The translations under genes and the position numbers were made by a program. Below, piece after piece: positions 1-6,205 of a DNA stretch of 16,034 nt (positions are counted from its first letter, which is position 1; the number at the start of each line of letters is the position of its first letter). The notes below the pieces were generated by a model. The model was given only the letters and a program-made list of their open reading frames with translations, had not been told where the DNA came from and searched no databases. The stretch spans positions 40,744 through 56,777 of the forward strand of contig DLSM01000011.1 in NCBI GenBank assembly GCA_002500135.1, read 5' to 3'. The stretch comes from Christensenella sp. UBA7862 (GTDB lineage: Bacteria > Bacillota > Clostridia > Christensenellales > UBA1242).

Positions 1-1095
1 CTTGGTGACACCTACGGCGACTTACCCGTGCCGACTAAAAGTGGCAAAGCATTTGTCGGCTGGACAAAAAACATTGTAAAAAACAATATTCAACAGTTTG
101 GCCATAGTGGATCTTCAACAACTATTGACAAAACAACAAACAAATTTACATTTTCAATATTCTTTACTAGCAGTGCCACAGGAGAACTATGGCGTAGTTT
201 TTATATTGATGTATCTGGACTTGCAGGGAAAACACTAACAATCTCTGGCAAACTTGCTGGGCTAAGTGAAAATAATGCTTCATTTTATTATCTTGTTGTA
301 GGACAGGGTCATGAAGGAACTTATCCCACATTTTTCCCAGATTCATCAGATAGCAAGCAAGTTTGTGACAGAGCGTCTTATTCAGATGGTTTATATTTTT
401 CCCACACTCTTACAATCATTGACAATCCTTCAATAATTGGGCTTTGCATTTGGGGAAATGTCACAAGTGCTGGTGGGAAAGTTGAACTAACAGTTGAAAA
501 TTTGCAAGTAGAAGTGGGGGCTTCTGCAAGCGACTTTGAAAGTTCAGCCCAACCACTGTATCCAACCACTCAAAAAACATGCTACAAAGACGAAACCTAT
601 GTCGCAATGTGGGATACAAATATTCTCGATGCAACAAATTCTTTTCATCAAGCGGGTTGGAGTGGGGACTACACAATTATAAATGTTGGGACAAATAAAT
701 ATGAATATATATTTGCTGTTTACGGAGAAACATATAATCCCGATGACGGATATGCATGGGTTTCATTCTGGCTTGATATGTCGTCTTATGTAGGGAAACT
801 CGTAACTATCTCTGGCAGTCTTGAAGAATTGAAAGAAAGTGGTGCTGATTTTTCTTCTCTCACTGTTGGTCAAGGAAATACAGGGAAATATCCAACTAGC
901 ATCGTTAATTCTCCAGATAGTAAAAGAGTTTGTTTCAAACCTTCATATAAATATGGCTTAAAATTTACACATACAGTAAAGATAATCGAGAATCCTTCTT
1001 TGATTGGACTTGACATATGGATAGCCAACACTCAAAATTCAAATGCGATTGTTAGCCTTAGAATAACAGACCTTCAAATTGGTGTTTATGGATAA
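1..1095 (+). CDS. 3' part of a large secreted/surface protein: InlB-type repeat plus two tandem beta-sandwich-like domains
   Basis: The reading frame is open from base 1, so the gene starts outside the window; the GTG at 28 is an internal Val codon. The first codons read LGDTYGDLPVPTKSGKAFVGW, the end of an InlB B-repeat (Listeria-Bacteroides repeat, Flg_new type), a fold found in bacterial surface proteins. Two homologous segments follow, about residues 24-180 and 205-364 of the fragment. They share VSGLAGKTLTISGKL / MSSYVGKLVTISGSL, VGQGHEGTYPT / VGQGNTGKYPT, DSKQVC / DSKRVC, IIDNPSIIGLCIW / IIENPSLIGLDIW and LQVEVGA / LQIGVYG. The closing LQVEVG pattern resembles jelly-roll carbohydrate-binding modules, but that assignment is inferred. 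The C-terminus has no LPXTG signal and no membrane helix, so any anchoring must lie in the missing N-terminus. A relative with the same repeat type starts at 15653. Ligand and role are unknown. Confidence 0.85.
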   Translation, partial: LGDTYGDLPVPTKSGKAFVGWTKNIVKNNIQQFGHSGSSTTIDKTTNKFTFSIFFTSSATGELWRSFYIDVSGLAGKTLTISGKLAGLSENNASFYYLVVGQGHEGTYPTFFPDSSDSKQVCDRASYSDGLYFSHTLTIIDNPSIIGLCIWGNVTSAGGKVELTVENLQVEVGASASDFESSAQPLYPTTQKTCYKDETYVAMWDTNILDATNSFHQAGWSGDYTIINVGTNKYEYIFAVYGETYNPDDGYAWVSFWLDMSSYVGKLVTISGSLEELKESGADFSSLTVGQGNTGKYPTSIVNSPDSKRVCFKPSYKYGLKFTHTVKIIENPSLIGLDIWIANTQNSNAIVSLRITDLQIGVYG

Positions 1096-1117
1096 ATAAG
1101 AAAACACACGAAAAAAA

Positions 1118-1146
1118 ATCCCCATATATAAGTGGGGATATTTTTT
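1118..1146. terminator. Bidirectional intrinsic terminator between convergent genes
   Basis: A 7-bp stem, ATCCCCA (1118-1124) with TGGGGAT (1133-1139) around an 8-nt loop, is followed by six T at 1141-1146 on the plus strand. It is preceded by eight A at 1111-1118, which read as a T-tract on the minus strand. It lies between the stop codons of the plus-strand surface protein and the minus-strand lipoprotein, so it can end both transcripts. Confidence 0.85.
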
Positions 1147-1152
1147 GTTGTT

Positions 1153-2922
1153 TTACGCTCTAACTTGTCTTGGTCCATAGGCAAGTGGTTTTTCGCATTG
1201 TTGTGGTTCAAGTGGCATCGGCTCAAGGTTGCTCATATATGCTTGAGTGTTTGTTCTTAAAGTGTTTGTTGTTGGGGCATAATAATTTACTCTTGGGTTG
1301 TTGCGAGATGTGTTATAAGTTGAGTTTGTGCCATAATTTCTTGAAGTGTAATTTGAATTGTTAGTTGCGTTTCTATTTACATTGTTGTTTGAATAATTCC
1401 TATTGTAATTTGTGTTTGAAGTGTAGTTTGTTTGAGAATTGTTTGTTGTATTTTTGTTTGTGGCGTAAGTTGAGTTGCTAACAATGCTATTGCCGTTTTT
1501 ATTGTAAGTTACGCCATAATTTGTGTTGTTTGATGATTTGTTGTCAGTTTTGCTAGTTGTTGAGGTATTTGAATTGTTGATTGTGTTTGAATTTGTAACA
1601 CGATTTGTTGTTTGGTCATTTGGCAAACGTTTTGTCACAGTTGTGTTGTTTGCTGGAATGGTGTTTGAAGAAGCGTTGTTTTGGGTCGTGTTATTTGTTA
1701 TTGTGTTGTTATCTACAACTGGCTTTTCATATTCTGTTGGAAGAAGGGTTGTTGTGCCGTTGTTCACAATGTTTTTATTCCCATGTCTATTTTCATTGTA
1801 TCTTTGTGGGTCTTTAATATCCTTGGTATATGGGTTGGTGTTGTAAGAATATCTATTGTTGTTTGTATAATGGTTGTTATTTTGATTTACACCATTTGAA
1901 GAATATCTTTGTCCATTTTGATAATCGTTGACTGTTGTCCATCTGTTGCGATTTGAATTGTATTGATTTTTTGCAGAGTTGTATCTGTTTGCTCCAGTTG
2001 AAGTGCCAAGCATTGCTTCATCTTGTTTTTCGCCAAGGAGTTTGTTTGCAAATGCAATAAGGTCAAGGACAGAGTTGTTTGCATTGTTGCAAGCATTGCA
2101 ATTTGCGTCAATGCAGTTATACACGTTTCTGTAGTCTGCAGTCATAGAGCCAGAGTTTGAAGCAAGGTTAAGTTTTTTCTTGCCGATTGTGTTGACTGTT
2201 GATTTGCAACTTTTGCATGATGAAATGTTGTTTGTGCATTGTTTAATCACTTCATAATAACTGTTGAGAGTTTTGACATCGCTGTCAGAAAGTTTTGCTT
2301 CACCATTTTTTAGTCTTTCAAGAAGTTGCTTTGCCTTGTTGCAGTTGTTTATAAGGGAAGTCTTTGTGTTTGAGTATTCCTTGTTAAGGTCGCAAACATT
2401 ATTGCAAGCGGTTCTAAGGTCGTTGTAGTTTCCATTTCCGTTTGCAAGGTTAAGATTTCTTCTTGTGGCTCTGTAGTCATTGCCAGCAAAAAGATTTACA
2501 CTTGCTTTTTGTGTCATGTGATTTCTTGTTGGAACTTTGGAGTTCAAAACTTCTCTGTAAGGATAAATGTTCTGTCTTACATTCCTTCTGCCAGTTGAAA
2601 CATCACTTCTGCTTGTGTTTGAATAAGTGCTATTTTGTGGGCAGTCTTTGCACTTGTAGCAGTTGCCGTTTTCGCAATAATAACAGCCGTCATTGTAGCA
2701 GTGATAGCCGTCAGATGTGTCCCTTTCTTCGCCCAAAAGGGAAGTTAAGTCCATTTTGTCACTGTTTACATCTTCAAGTTTTTTCACTTGAGAAATCATC
2801 TTATCAAGCCCACCAGATATCTTCTTGCTGGCAAGTTTGACTTGTGCTTGATTGCCGTTTGAGCATGCAAAGAGAAAAGTGCAAGCAAGCAAAATTGAGA
2901 GTATTCCAATAAATTTTTTCAT
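1153..2922 (-). CDS. Cys-rich, Asn-rich low-complexity lipoprotein, function unknown
   Basis: The start is placed at 2922, nine codons inside the longest frame, because GGAGG (complement of 2928-2932) lies 5 nt upstream and MKKFIGILSILLACTFLFAC then reads as a lipoprotein signal peptide with lipobox LFAC (Cys20). The 589-aa product is predicted to be anchored by lipid on the outer face of the membrane. After a short linker there is a Cys cluster (C75, C80, C83, C88, C91, C94). A helical segment of about 170-300 carries more cysteines (C173, C177, C194, C229, C236, C239, C270, C275, C278), several as CxxC pairs. From about 310 to 565 the sequence is almost entirely Asn, Thr, Ser and Tyr. The cysteines could form disulfides or bind metal; neither is shown. 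It is divergent from spoVAC, so a sporulation role is possible but unsupported. I do not recognise a named family. Confidence 0.85.
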   Translation of the reverse strand: MKKFIGILSILLACTFLFACSNGNQAQVKLASKKISGGLDKMISQVKKLEDVNSDKMDLTSLLGEERDTSDGYHCYNDGCYYCENGNCYKCKDCPQNSTYSNTSRSDVSTGRRNVRQNIYPYREVLNSKVPTRNHMTQKASVNLFAGNDYRATRRNLNLANGNGNYNDLRTACNNVCDLNKEYSNTKTSLINNCNKAKQLLERLKNGEAKLSDSDVKTLNSYYEVIKQCTNNISSCKSCKSTVNTIGKKKLNLASNSGSMTADYRNVYNCIDANCNACNNANNSVLDLIAFANKLLGEKQDEAMLGTSTGANRYNSAKNQYNSNRNRWTTVNDYQNGQRYSSNGVNQNNNHYTNNNRYSYNTNPYTKDIKDPQRYNENRHGNKNIVNNGTTTLLPTEYEKPVVDNNTITNNTTQNNASSNTIPANNTTVTKRLPNDQTTNRVTNSNTINNSNTSTTSKTDNKSSNNTNYGVTYNKNGNSIVSNSTYATNKNTTNNSQTNYTSNTNYNRNYSNNNVNRNATNNSNYTSRNYGTNSTYNTSRNNPRVNYYAPTTNTLRTNTQAYMSNLEPMPLEPQQCEKPLAYGPRQVRA

Positions 2923-3060
2923 TTTTACCTCCGGAACATCATTGTTCAAAGTTATTTTGGCAGAAAATTGTGAAAATATTTATTTTTTTGTATAAAATTT
3001 TTTGCACTGACAATATTTATCAAGAAAAATGTTGCCACTTATGATAATTAGGAGATAAAA

Positions 3061-3519
3061 ATGGATAAGATAAAAATAAATCAAGAATATTGTAAATTTG
3101 TTGAAAATAGGTTGCCTAAAACGAGATTTTTCCCCTCACTTTTGTGGGCGTTTCTTGTTGGTGGGCTTATTTGTTGCATTGGACAAGGGATATTTGACGG
3201 GCTTATGGCAATTTTCCCAGCATTGTCCAAAGATGACGTTCAAGCATACACACTTGTCATTCTTATTTTCCTTGCGGCACTTCTCACTGGTGTTGGAATT
3301 TACGACAGAATTGGAGTGTTTGCGGGGGCTGGGTCTATTGTTCCTATTACGGGCTTTTCAAACTCCATTGTCAGCCCAGCAATGGACTTTAAAAATGAGG
3401 GTTGGATATTTGGCGTGTGCGTAAAGATGTTTTCCGTTGCGGGACCTGTTATTGTTACGGGAATTGTGTCAAGCATGCTCGTCGGAACTATTTATTATAT
3501 AATTGGACTTTTTGGCTAG
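3061..3519 (+). CDS. spoVAC: Stage V sporulation protein AC (DPA channel membrane subunit)
   Basis: The 152-aa integral membrane protein matches SpoVAC in length and in its hallmark stretches: LPKTRFFPSLLWAFLVGGLICCIGQ near the N-terminus, GVGIYDRIGVFAGAGSIVPITGFSNSIVSPAMDFKNEGWIFG in the middle, and a final hydrophobic helix. In Bacillus, SpoVAC sits in the spore inner membrane and is part of the channel that takes up dipicolinic acid during sporulation and releases it at germination. The start follows TAGGAG (about 3049-3054) by a normal distance. It is the first gene of a reduced spoVAC-spoVAD-spoVAE set. No convincing forespore sigma-G promoter could be placed upstream; GTATA at 2990 with CAATATT at 3011 is only a weak match. 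Confidence 0.96.
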   Translation: MDKIKINQEYCKFVENRLPKTRFFPSLLWAFLVGGLICCIGQGIFDGLMAIFPALSKDDVQAYTLVILIFLAALLTGVGIYDRIGVFAGAGSIVPITGFSNSIVSPAMDFKNEGWIFGVCVKMFSVAGPVIVTGIVSSMLVGTIYYIIGLFG

Positions 3520-3560
3520 GAGCAAAGCAATGTGGTTATTCCAAAATAAATCCCAAGCCA

Positions 3561-3576
3561 TTGTTTTGCGAAACAA
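3561..3576. repeat. Small perfect inverted repeat in the spoVAC-spoVAD gap
   Basis: TTGTTT and AAACAA flank TGCG in the 107-nt spacer between spoVAC and spoVAD, and CATTG/CAATG lie outside it as a possible second stem. There is no T-tract, so it is not an intrinsic terminator. It could stabilise or process the spoVA mRNA, but nothing else supports a function. Confidence 0.4.
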
Positions 3577-3626
3577 ACTAGGCAATGTGTGACTTAATAT
3601 AATAGCATTATTTGAAAGGAGAAAAT

Positions 3627-4637
3627 ATGTTAAATAGAGTTGGTGAAAGGACAATTAAATTCAAAACGCCACCCAAAATTATAAGTGGATATGCAATTGT
3701 GGGACCAAAAGAAGGCTTAAGCCCTGTGTCGAAGTATTTTGACTATATATTAAAGAATGATTTGTTCAACGAAAAGACTTATGAAATTGCCGAAAGAAAA
3801 ATGCTTGAACAAGCAATTTGTGGGGCGACTGACAAGGCAAATATTTTATCAACGGACATTGATGTGTTACTCAGTGGCGACTTGCTCAATCAAATTATTT
3901 CTGCTTCATATTCTGCAAGACAAATTCAAACAGCGTTTGTTGGGGTGTTTGGTGCGTGTTCCACCATGACAGAAAGTCTTGCACTAGGTGCTTGCCTTGT
4001 TGACGGCGGATATTGTGGCAAGGTGGCTTGTGCTACTAGCAGTCACTTCTCAACGGCAGAAAGACAGTTTAGGTCACCACTTGAACTGGGGTGTCAAAGA
4101 CCACCAACTTCTCAATGGACAGTGACTGGTGCTGGGTGTTCCATTTTATCACGTGACGGTGTTGGGCATAATATCACACTTGCAACATTTGGCAAGGTTG
4201 TGGACTTTGGTGTAAATGATATGAATAACATGGGCGCAGCCATGGCACCTGCAGCGGCCGACACCTTAAGGGCTTTGTTTAGAGATACAAACACAACCCC
4301 AGCAGACTATGACCTTATTGCAACAGGCGACCTTGGAAAACTGGGCAGTGAGATACTTGTTGACCTTATGGAAAACTATGGATATAAAATGGGTGAAAAC
4401 TATTGTGATTGTGGACAACTCATATTCAGCAACAAACAGCGAAGTTTTATGGGTGGAAGCGGTTGCGGTTGCAGTGCCAGTGTAATGAATTCATATATCT
4501 TAAGCAAACTTGATAGCGGTGACTACAAAAAAGTTATCTTAATGTCAACAGGAGCGCTGATGAGCACAACATCAAGTCAGCAAGGAGAAACTATCCCAGG
4601 CATTGCTCATGCAGTTGTTGTGGAAAAAGGGAAATAA
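3627..4637 (+). CDS. spoVAD: Stage V sporulation protein AD (DPA-binding, thiolase fold)
   Basis: The 336-aa product has the full length of SpoVAD and a thiolase-like fold. Family stretches include LSGDLLNQI, FVGVFGACSTMTESLALG (Cys111 at the position of the thiolase nucleophile), CATSSHFSTAERQFRSPLELG, QRPPTSQWTVTGAG and GDLGKLG. In Bacillus, SpoVAD binds dipicolinic acid and is essential for its import into the forespore; it is peripheral to the SpoVAC/SpoVAE membrane parts. The start at ATG 3627 is chosen over the in-frame TTG at 3612 because AAAGGAG (3616-3622) sits 4 nt before it, and the protein then begins MLNRVGERTIKF as expected. It follows spoVAC after an unusually long 107-nt gap and precedes spoVAE by 12 nt. 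Confidence 0.97.
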   Translation: MLNRVGERTIKFKTPPKIISGYAIVGPKEGLSPVSKYFDYILKNDLFNEKTYEIAERKMLEQAICGATDKANILSTDIDVLLSGDLLNQIISASYSARQIQTAFVGVFGACSTMTESLALGACLVDGGYCGKVACATSSHFSTAERQFRSPLELGCQRPPTSQWTVTGAGCSILSRDGVGHNITLATFGKVVDFGVNDMNNMGAAMAPAAADTLRALFRDTNTTPADYDLIATGDLGKLGSEILVDLMENYGYKMGENYCDCGQLIFSNKQRSFMGGSGCGCSASVMNSYILSKLDSGDYKKVILMSTGALMSTTSSQQGETIPGIAHAVVVEKGK

Positions 4638-4649
4638 GGAGAAAAAATT

Positions 4650-5021
4650 ATGGATATGTTTTTGAAATATCTTATAGTGTTTGGAGTGGGTGGACTGGTG
4701 TGTCTTATTGCACAAATTCTTATAATAAGAACTCGCATGACATCTGCAAGAATTTTGGTGTTGTTTGAACTTATAGGGGTGCTACTTCAAGCGGTCGGGA
4801 TATTCGAGCCAATTAAAAACTTTGCCAATGCGGGCATAACTGTGCCTATTGTAGGTTTTGGAGCAAGTCTTGCAAGAGGTGCTATGGAAGGAGTGAAGAA
4901 GTCGGGTATCCTTGGCATATTTAATGGTGGGGTAACAGCAACCGCCGCTGGAATTGCCGCTGCAGTAGGGTTTGGGTACTTGTTTGCACTTATATTCAAA
5001 GCACGTAGCAAGAAGTCATAA
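4650..5021 (+). CDS. spoVAE: Stage V sporulation protein AE (SpoVAEb type membrane subunit)
   Basis: This 123-aa protein has four hydrophobic segments. The family signature is seen in FGVGGLVCLIAQ, the TPAR-like MTSARILVLFELIGVLLQAVGIFEP, FANAGITVPIVGFGASLARG and the glycine/alanine-rich C-terminal helix. It corresponds to SpoVAEb, an inner spore membrane subunit of the dipicolinic acid channel. AAGGAG (4636-4641) overlaps the spoVAD stop region, giving tight coupling with spoVAD. No spoVAA, spoVAB, spoVAEa or spoVAF lies in the window, which agrees with the short AC-AD-AE arrangement typical of clostridia. No T-rich terminator follows before yunB. Confidence 0.95.
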   Translation: MDMFLKYLIVFGVGGLVCLIAQILIIRTRMTSARILVLFELIGVLLQAVGIFEPIKNFANAGITVPIVGFGASLARGAMEGVKKSGILGIFNGGVTATAAGIAAAVGFGYLFALIFKARSKKS

Positions 5022-5046
5022 TTTTTGGCACAAGAAATATTCTAAC

Positions 5047-5086
5047 GACTAAATATGAATAGTTAGTCATAATTATGACATAAGAA
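5047..5086 (+). promoter_or_regulatory. yunB upstream region: palindrome, overlapping inverted repeat and possible sigma-E-like promoter
   Basis: GTCATAATTATGAC (5066-5079) is a perfect 14-bp palindrome. It overlaps a second inverted repeat, GACTAA (5047-5052) with TTAGTC (5063-5068). A sigma-E-like promoter can be drawn with GAATAGT (5057-5063), a 15-nt spacer and CATAAGAA (5079-5086); the -35 is close to consensus and the -10 is only partial. The palindrome would fill the spacer of that promoter, the usual place for a repressor. Both promoter and operator are inferred. Confidence 0.4.
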
Positions 5087-5101
5087 TAATATATTAGTAA
5101 C

Positions 5102-5809
5102 ATGGAAAAGGTGGGGCAAGTTGACTGCGGGGACTACAAATCTCTTGAGCAGAAGTATATTGAAAGTCGGTTTAGCGAATGTAAGAAGAAACATTTTAGA
5201 AAAGGGCTTATCATATTTATTTCTGTTGCAGCAAGTATAATTGCTTGCCTTTTTTGCTATGCGAAATTTGTTGTGGCACCAGTTGTGTGGGAGTATGGAG
5301 AGTCTGGAGTGGAGAAAATGCTTGTTGTGTCAAGTAACAATGCAATATCCTCAATAAACATAACACAATATGATGACTTAACTACAATAAAGTATGATAG
5401 TAACAATAGGATAACGTCAATAATAACAAATTCAGCAAAGATAAATGAGTTGGCAAATACTCTTGCAACAAAAACACAAGAGGAACTAGATAATCAATCG
5501 TCACTTGGATTGAGTATTCCTCTTGGCACGTGTTCTGGAATATCTTTTCTTGCTGGGCGTGGGGGAGATGTATCACTTTCCGTCCAACCACATGGCAATG
5601 TTATATGTAGATTTTATTCAACATTTGTTAGTTCTGGGATAAATCAAACTTTGCATAGAATTTGGGTCAGCATAGAGAGTGAAGCCACTCTTGTTTTGCC
5701 GTCTGGGGCAAGGACAATAAGTAAGCAAGTTGAATATTTGGTGGCAGAATGTGTTATAGTGGGAGAGATTCCAGAAGTGTATCTTAATGGCAAGATTTAT
5801 GAAAATTAA
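5102..5809 (+). CDS. yunB: Sporulation protein YunB
   Basis: The 235-aa protein has a cytoplasmic N-terminus, one membrane helix at about residues 34-54 and an external domain. The domain carries the YunB signature: conversion of DLTTIKYDSNNRITSIITNSAKINELA, the run LSIPLGTCSGISFLAGRGGDVSLSVQPHG, SSGINQTLHRIWVSIE and a closing VAECVIVGEIPEVYLNG. In B. subtilis, YunB belongs to the mother-cell sigma-E regulon; its molecular role is not established. No Shine-Dalgarno sequence precedes the ATG at 5102. If the candidate promoter ending at 5086 is real, the mRNA leader would be only about 9 nt. Its position after spoVAE groups it with sporulation genes, though it is probably transcribed separately because spoVA is normally made in the forespore. 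Confidence 0.9.
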   Translation: MEKVGQVDCGDYKSLEQKYIESRFSECKKKHFRKGLIIFISVAASIIACLFCYAKFVVAPVVWEYGESGVEKMLVVSSNNAISSINITQYDDLTTIKYDSNNRITSIITNSAKINELANTLATKTQEELDNQSSLGLSIPLGTCSGISFLAGRGGDVSLSVQPHGNVICRFYSTFVSSGINQTLHRIWVSIESEATLVLPSGARTISKQVEYLVAECVIVGEIPEVYLNGKIYEN

Positions 5810-5839
5810 AAAATATTGAGAGAAAGTTTGAAATAATGG

Positions 5840-5867
5840 TTGACATTTTTTACATAAATGTTAATAT
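5840..5867 (+). promoter_or_regulatory. Sigma-A promoter of the pheST T-box leader
   Basis: A perfect -35 TTGACA (5840-5845) is followed after 16 nt by TAATAT (5862-5867). Transcription would start near 5874, about 330 nt before pheS, which leaves room for a full T-box leader. Confidence 0.75.
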
Positions 5868-5879
5868 ATTATCGTTAAG

Positions 5880-5929
5880 AAAATTTTGAACACCCAAGTC
5901 ACTATGGTGGCGGAAGTGTTTGAAATTTT
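5880..5929 (+). other. Extra 5' hairpin upstream of the T-box Stem I
   Basis: Bases 5880-5893 (AAAATTTTGAACAC) pair with 5916-5929 (GTGTTTGAAATTTT) over 14 positions, including a tandem pair of G-U wobbles. The loop region holds a small CAC/GTG hairpin. It begins within a few bases of the predicted transcription start and lies before the conserved GCGATGATG start of Stem I. It is not part of the standard T-box layout. It may protect the 5' end; this is inference. Confidence 0.6.
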
Positions 5930-6187
5930 GTAAAAGCGATGATGAAAGACCAATAATGTTGTCGGGAATTTCCAACAATCAAAAAAGAGAGAACTTTCGC
6001 CAAAAAGGTGTGCTGAAAAAAGTTTGTTGATTGTGACGCATGAATTCACTTTCTAGCTTCCAGCTGAACTTGTAGTAGGATTGGACGGGTTTGCCCGTAA
6101 TAGCACAAATGAGGGTCTGCGGACTGAAATTAGGTGGTACAGCGGAGAATTTCGCCCTAATGGAAAAAGGGGAGGAATTCTCTTTTT
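5930..6187 (+). promoter_or_regulatory. T-box riboswitch (tRNA-Phe sensing) of pheST
   Basis: Stem I begins with GCGATGATGAAAGAC (from 5935). It has an upper helix ACAATCAA/TTGATTGT and an AAGAGAGAAC...GGTGTGCTGAAA apical part like other T-boxes. A Phe codon TTC at 6045-6047, within GAATTCAC on the 3' side of Stem I, is the likely specifier. Small helices AGCT/AGCT (6055-6065) and ACGGG/CCCGT (6085-6098) follow. The antiterminator is complete: ATTAGG (6129-6134), bulge TGGTACA (6135-6141), GCG/CGC and CCTAAT (6156-6161). The variable base of the TGGN bulge is T, which pairs with discriminator A73, the usual base of bacterial tRNA-Phe. It excludes the terminator at 6145-6187. Uncharged tRNA-Phe should favour readthrough into pheS. 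Confidence 0.93.
6145..6187 (+). terminator. Regulated intrinsic terminator of the pheST T-box
   Basis: GAGAATTTCGCCC (6145-6157) pairs with GGGGAGGAATTCTC (6169-6182), with one internal G-A mismatch, followed by TTTTT (6183-6187). Its 5' arm shares bases 6153-6157 with the 3' arm of the antiterminator, so the two are mutually exclusive. It ends 18 nt before the pheS start. Confidence 0.92.
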
Positions 6188-6205
6188 AGTTAATAAGGAG
6201 TTAGT

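Noticed and set aside
28..30. GTG as the start of the first surface-protein gene
   Set aside because: The frame continues upstream to base 1 with a perfect InlB-repeat motif, so this is an internal codon of a truncated gene.
1523..1846. Open frames on the plus strand opposite the lipoprotein gene
   Set aside because: They are hydrophobic, Val/Leu/Phe-rich antisense readings of the Asn-rich tail, without ribosome sites. The minus-strand frame has an SD, a lipobox and a terminator.
3598..3603. TATAAT as a separate spoVAD promoter
   Set aside because: No -35 element at 16-18 nt (AAACTA is there instead), and spoVA is expected to use sigma-G.
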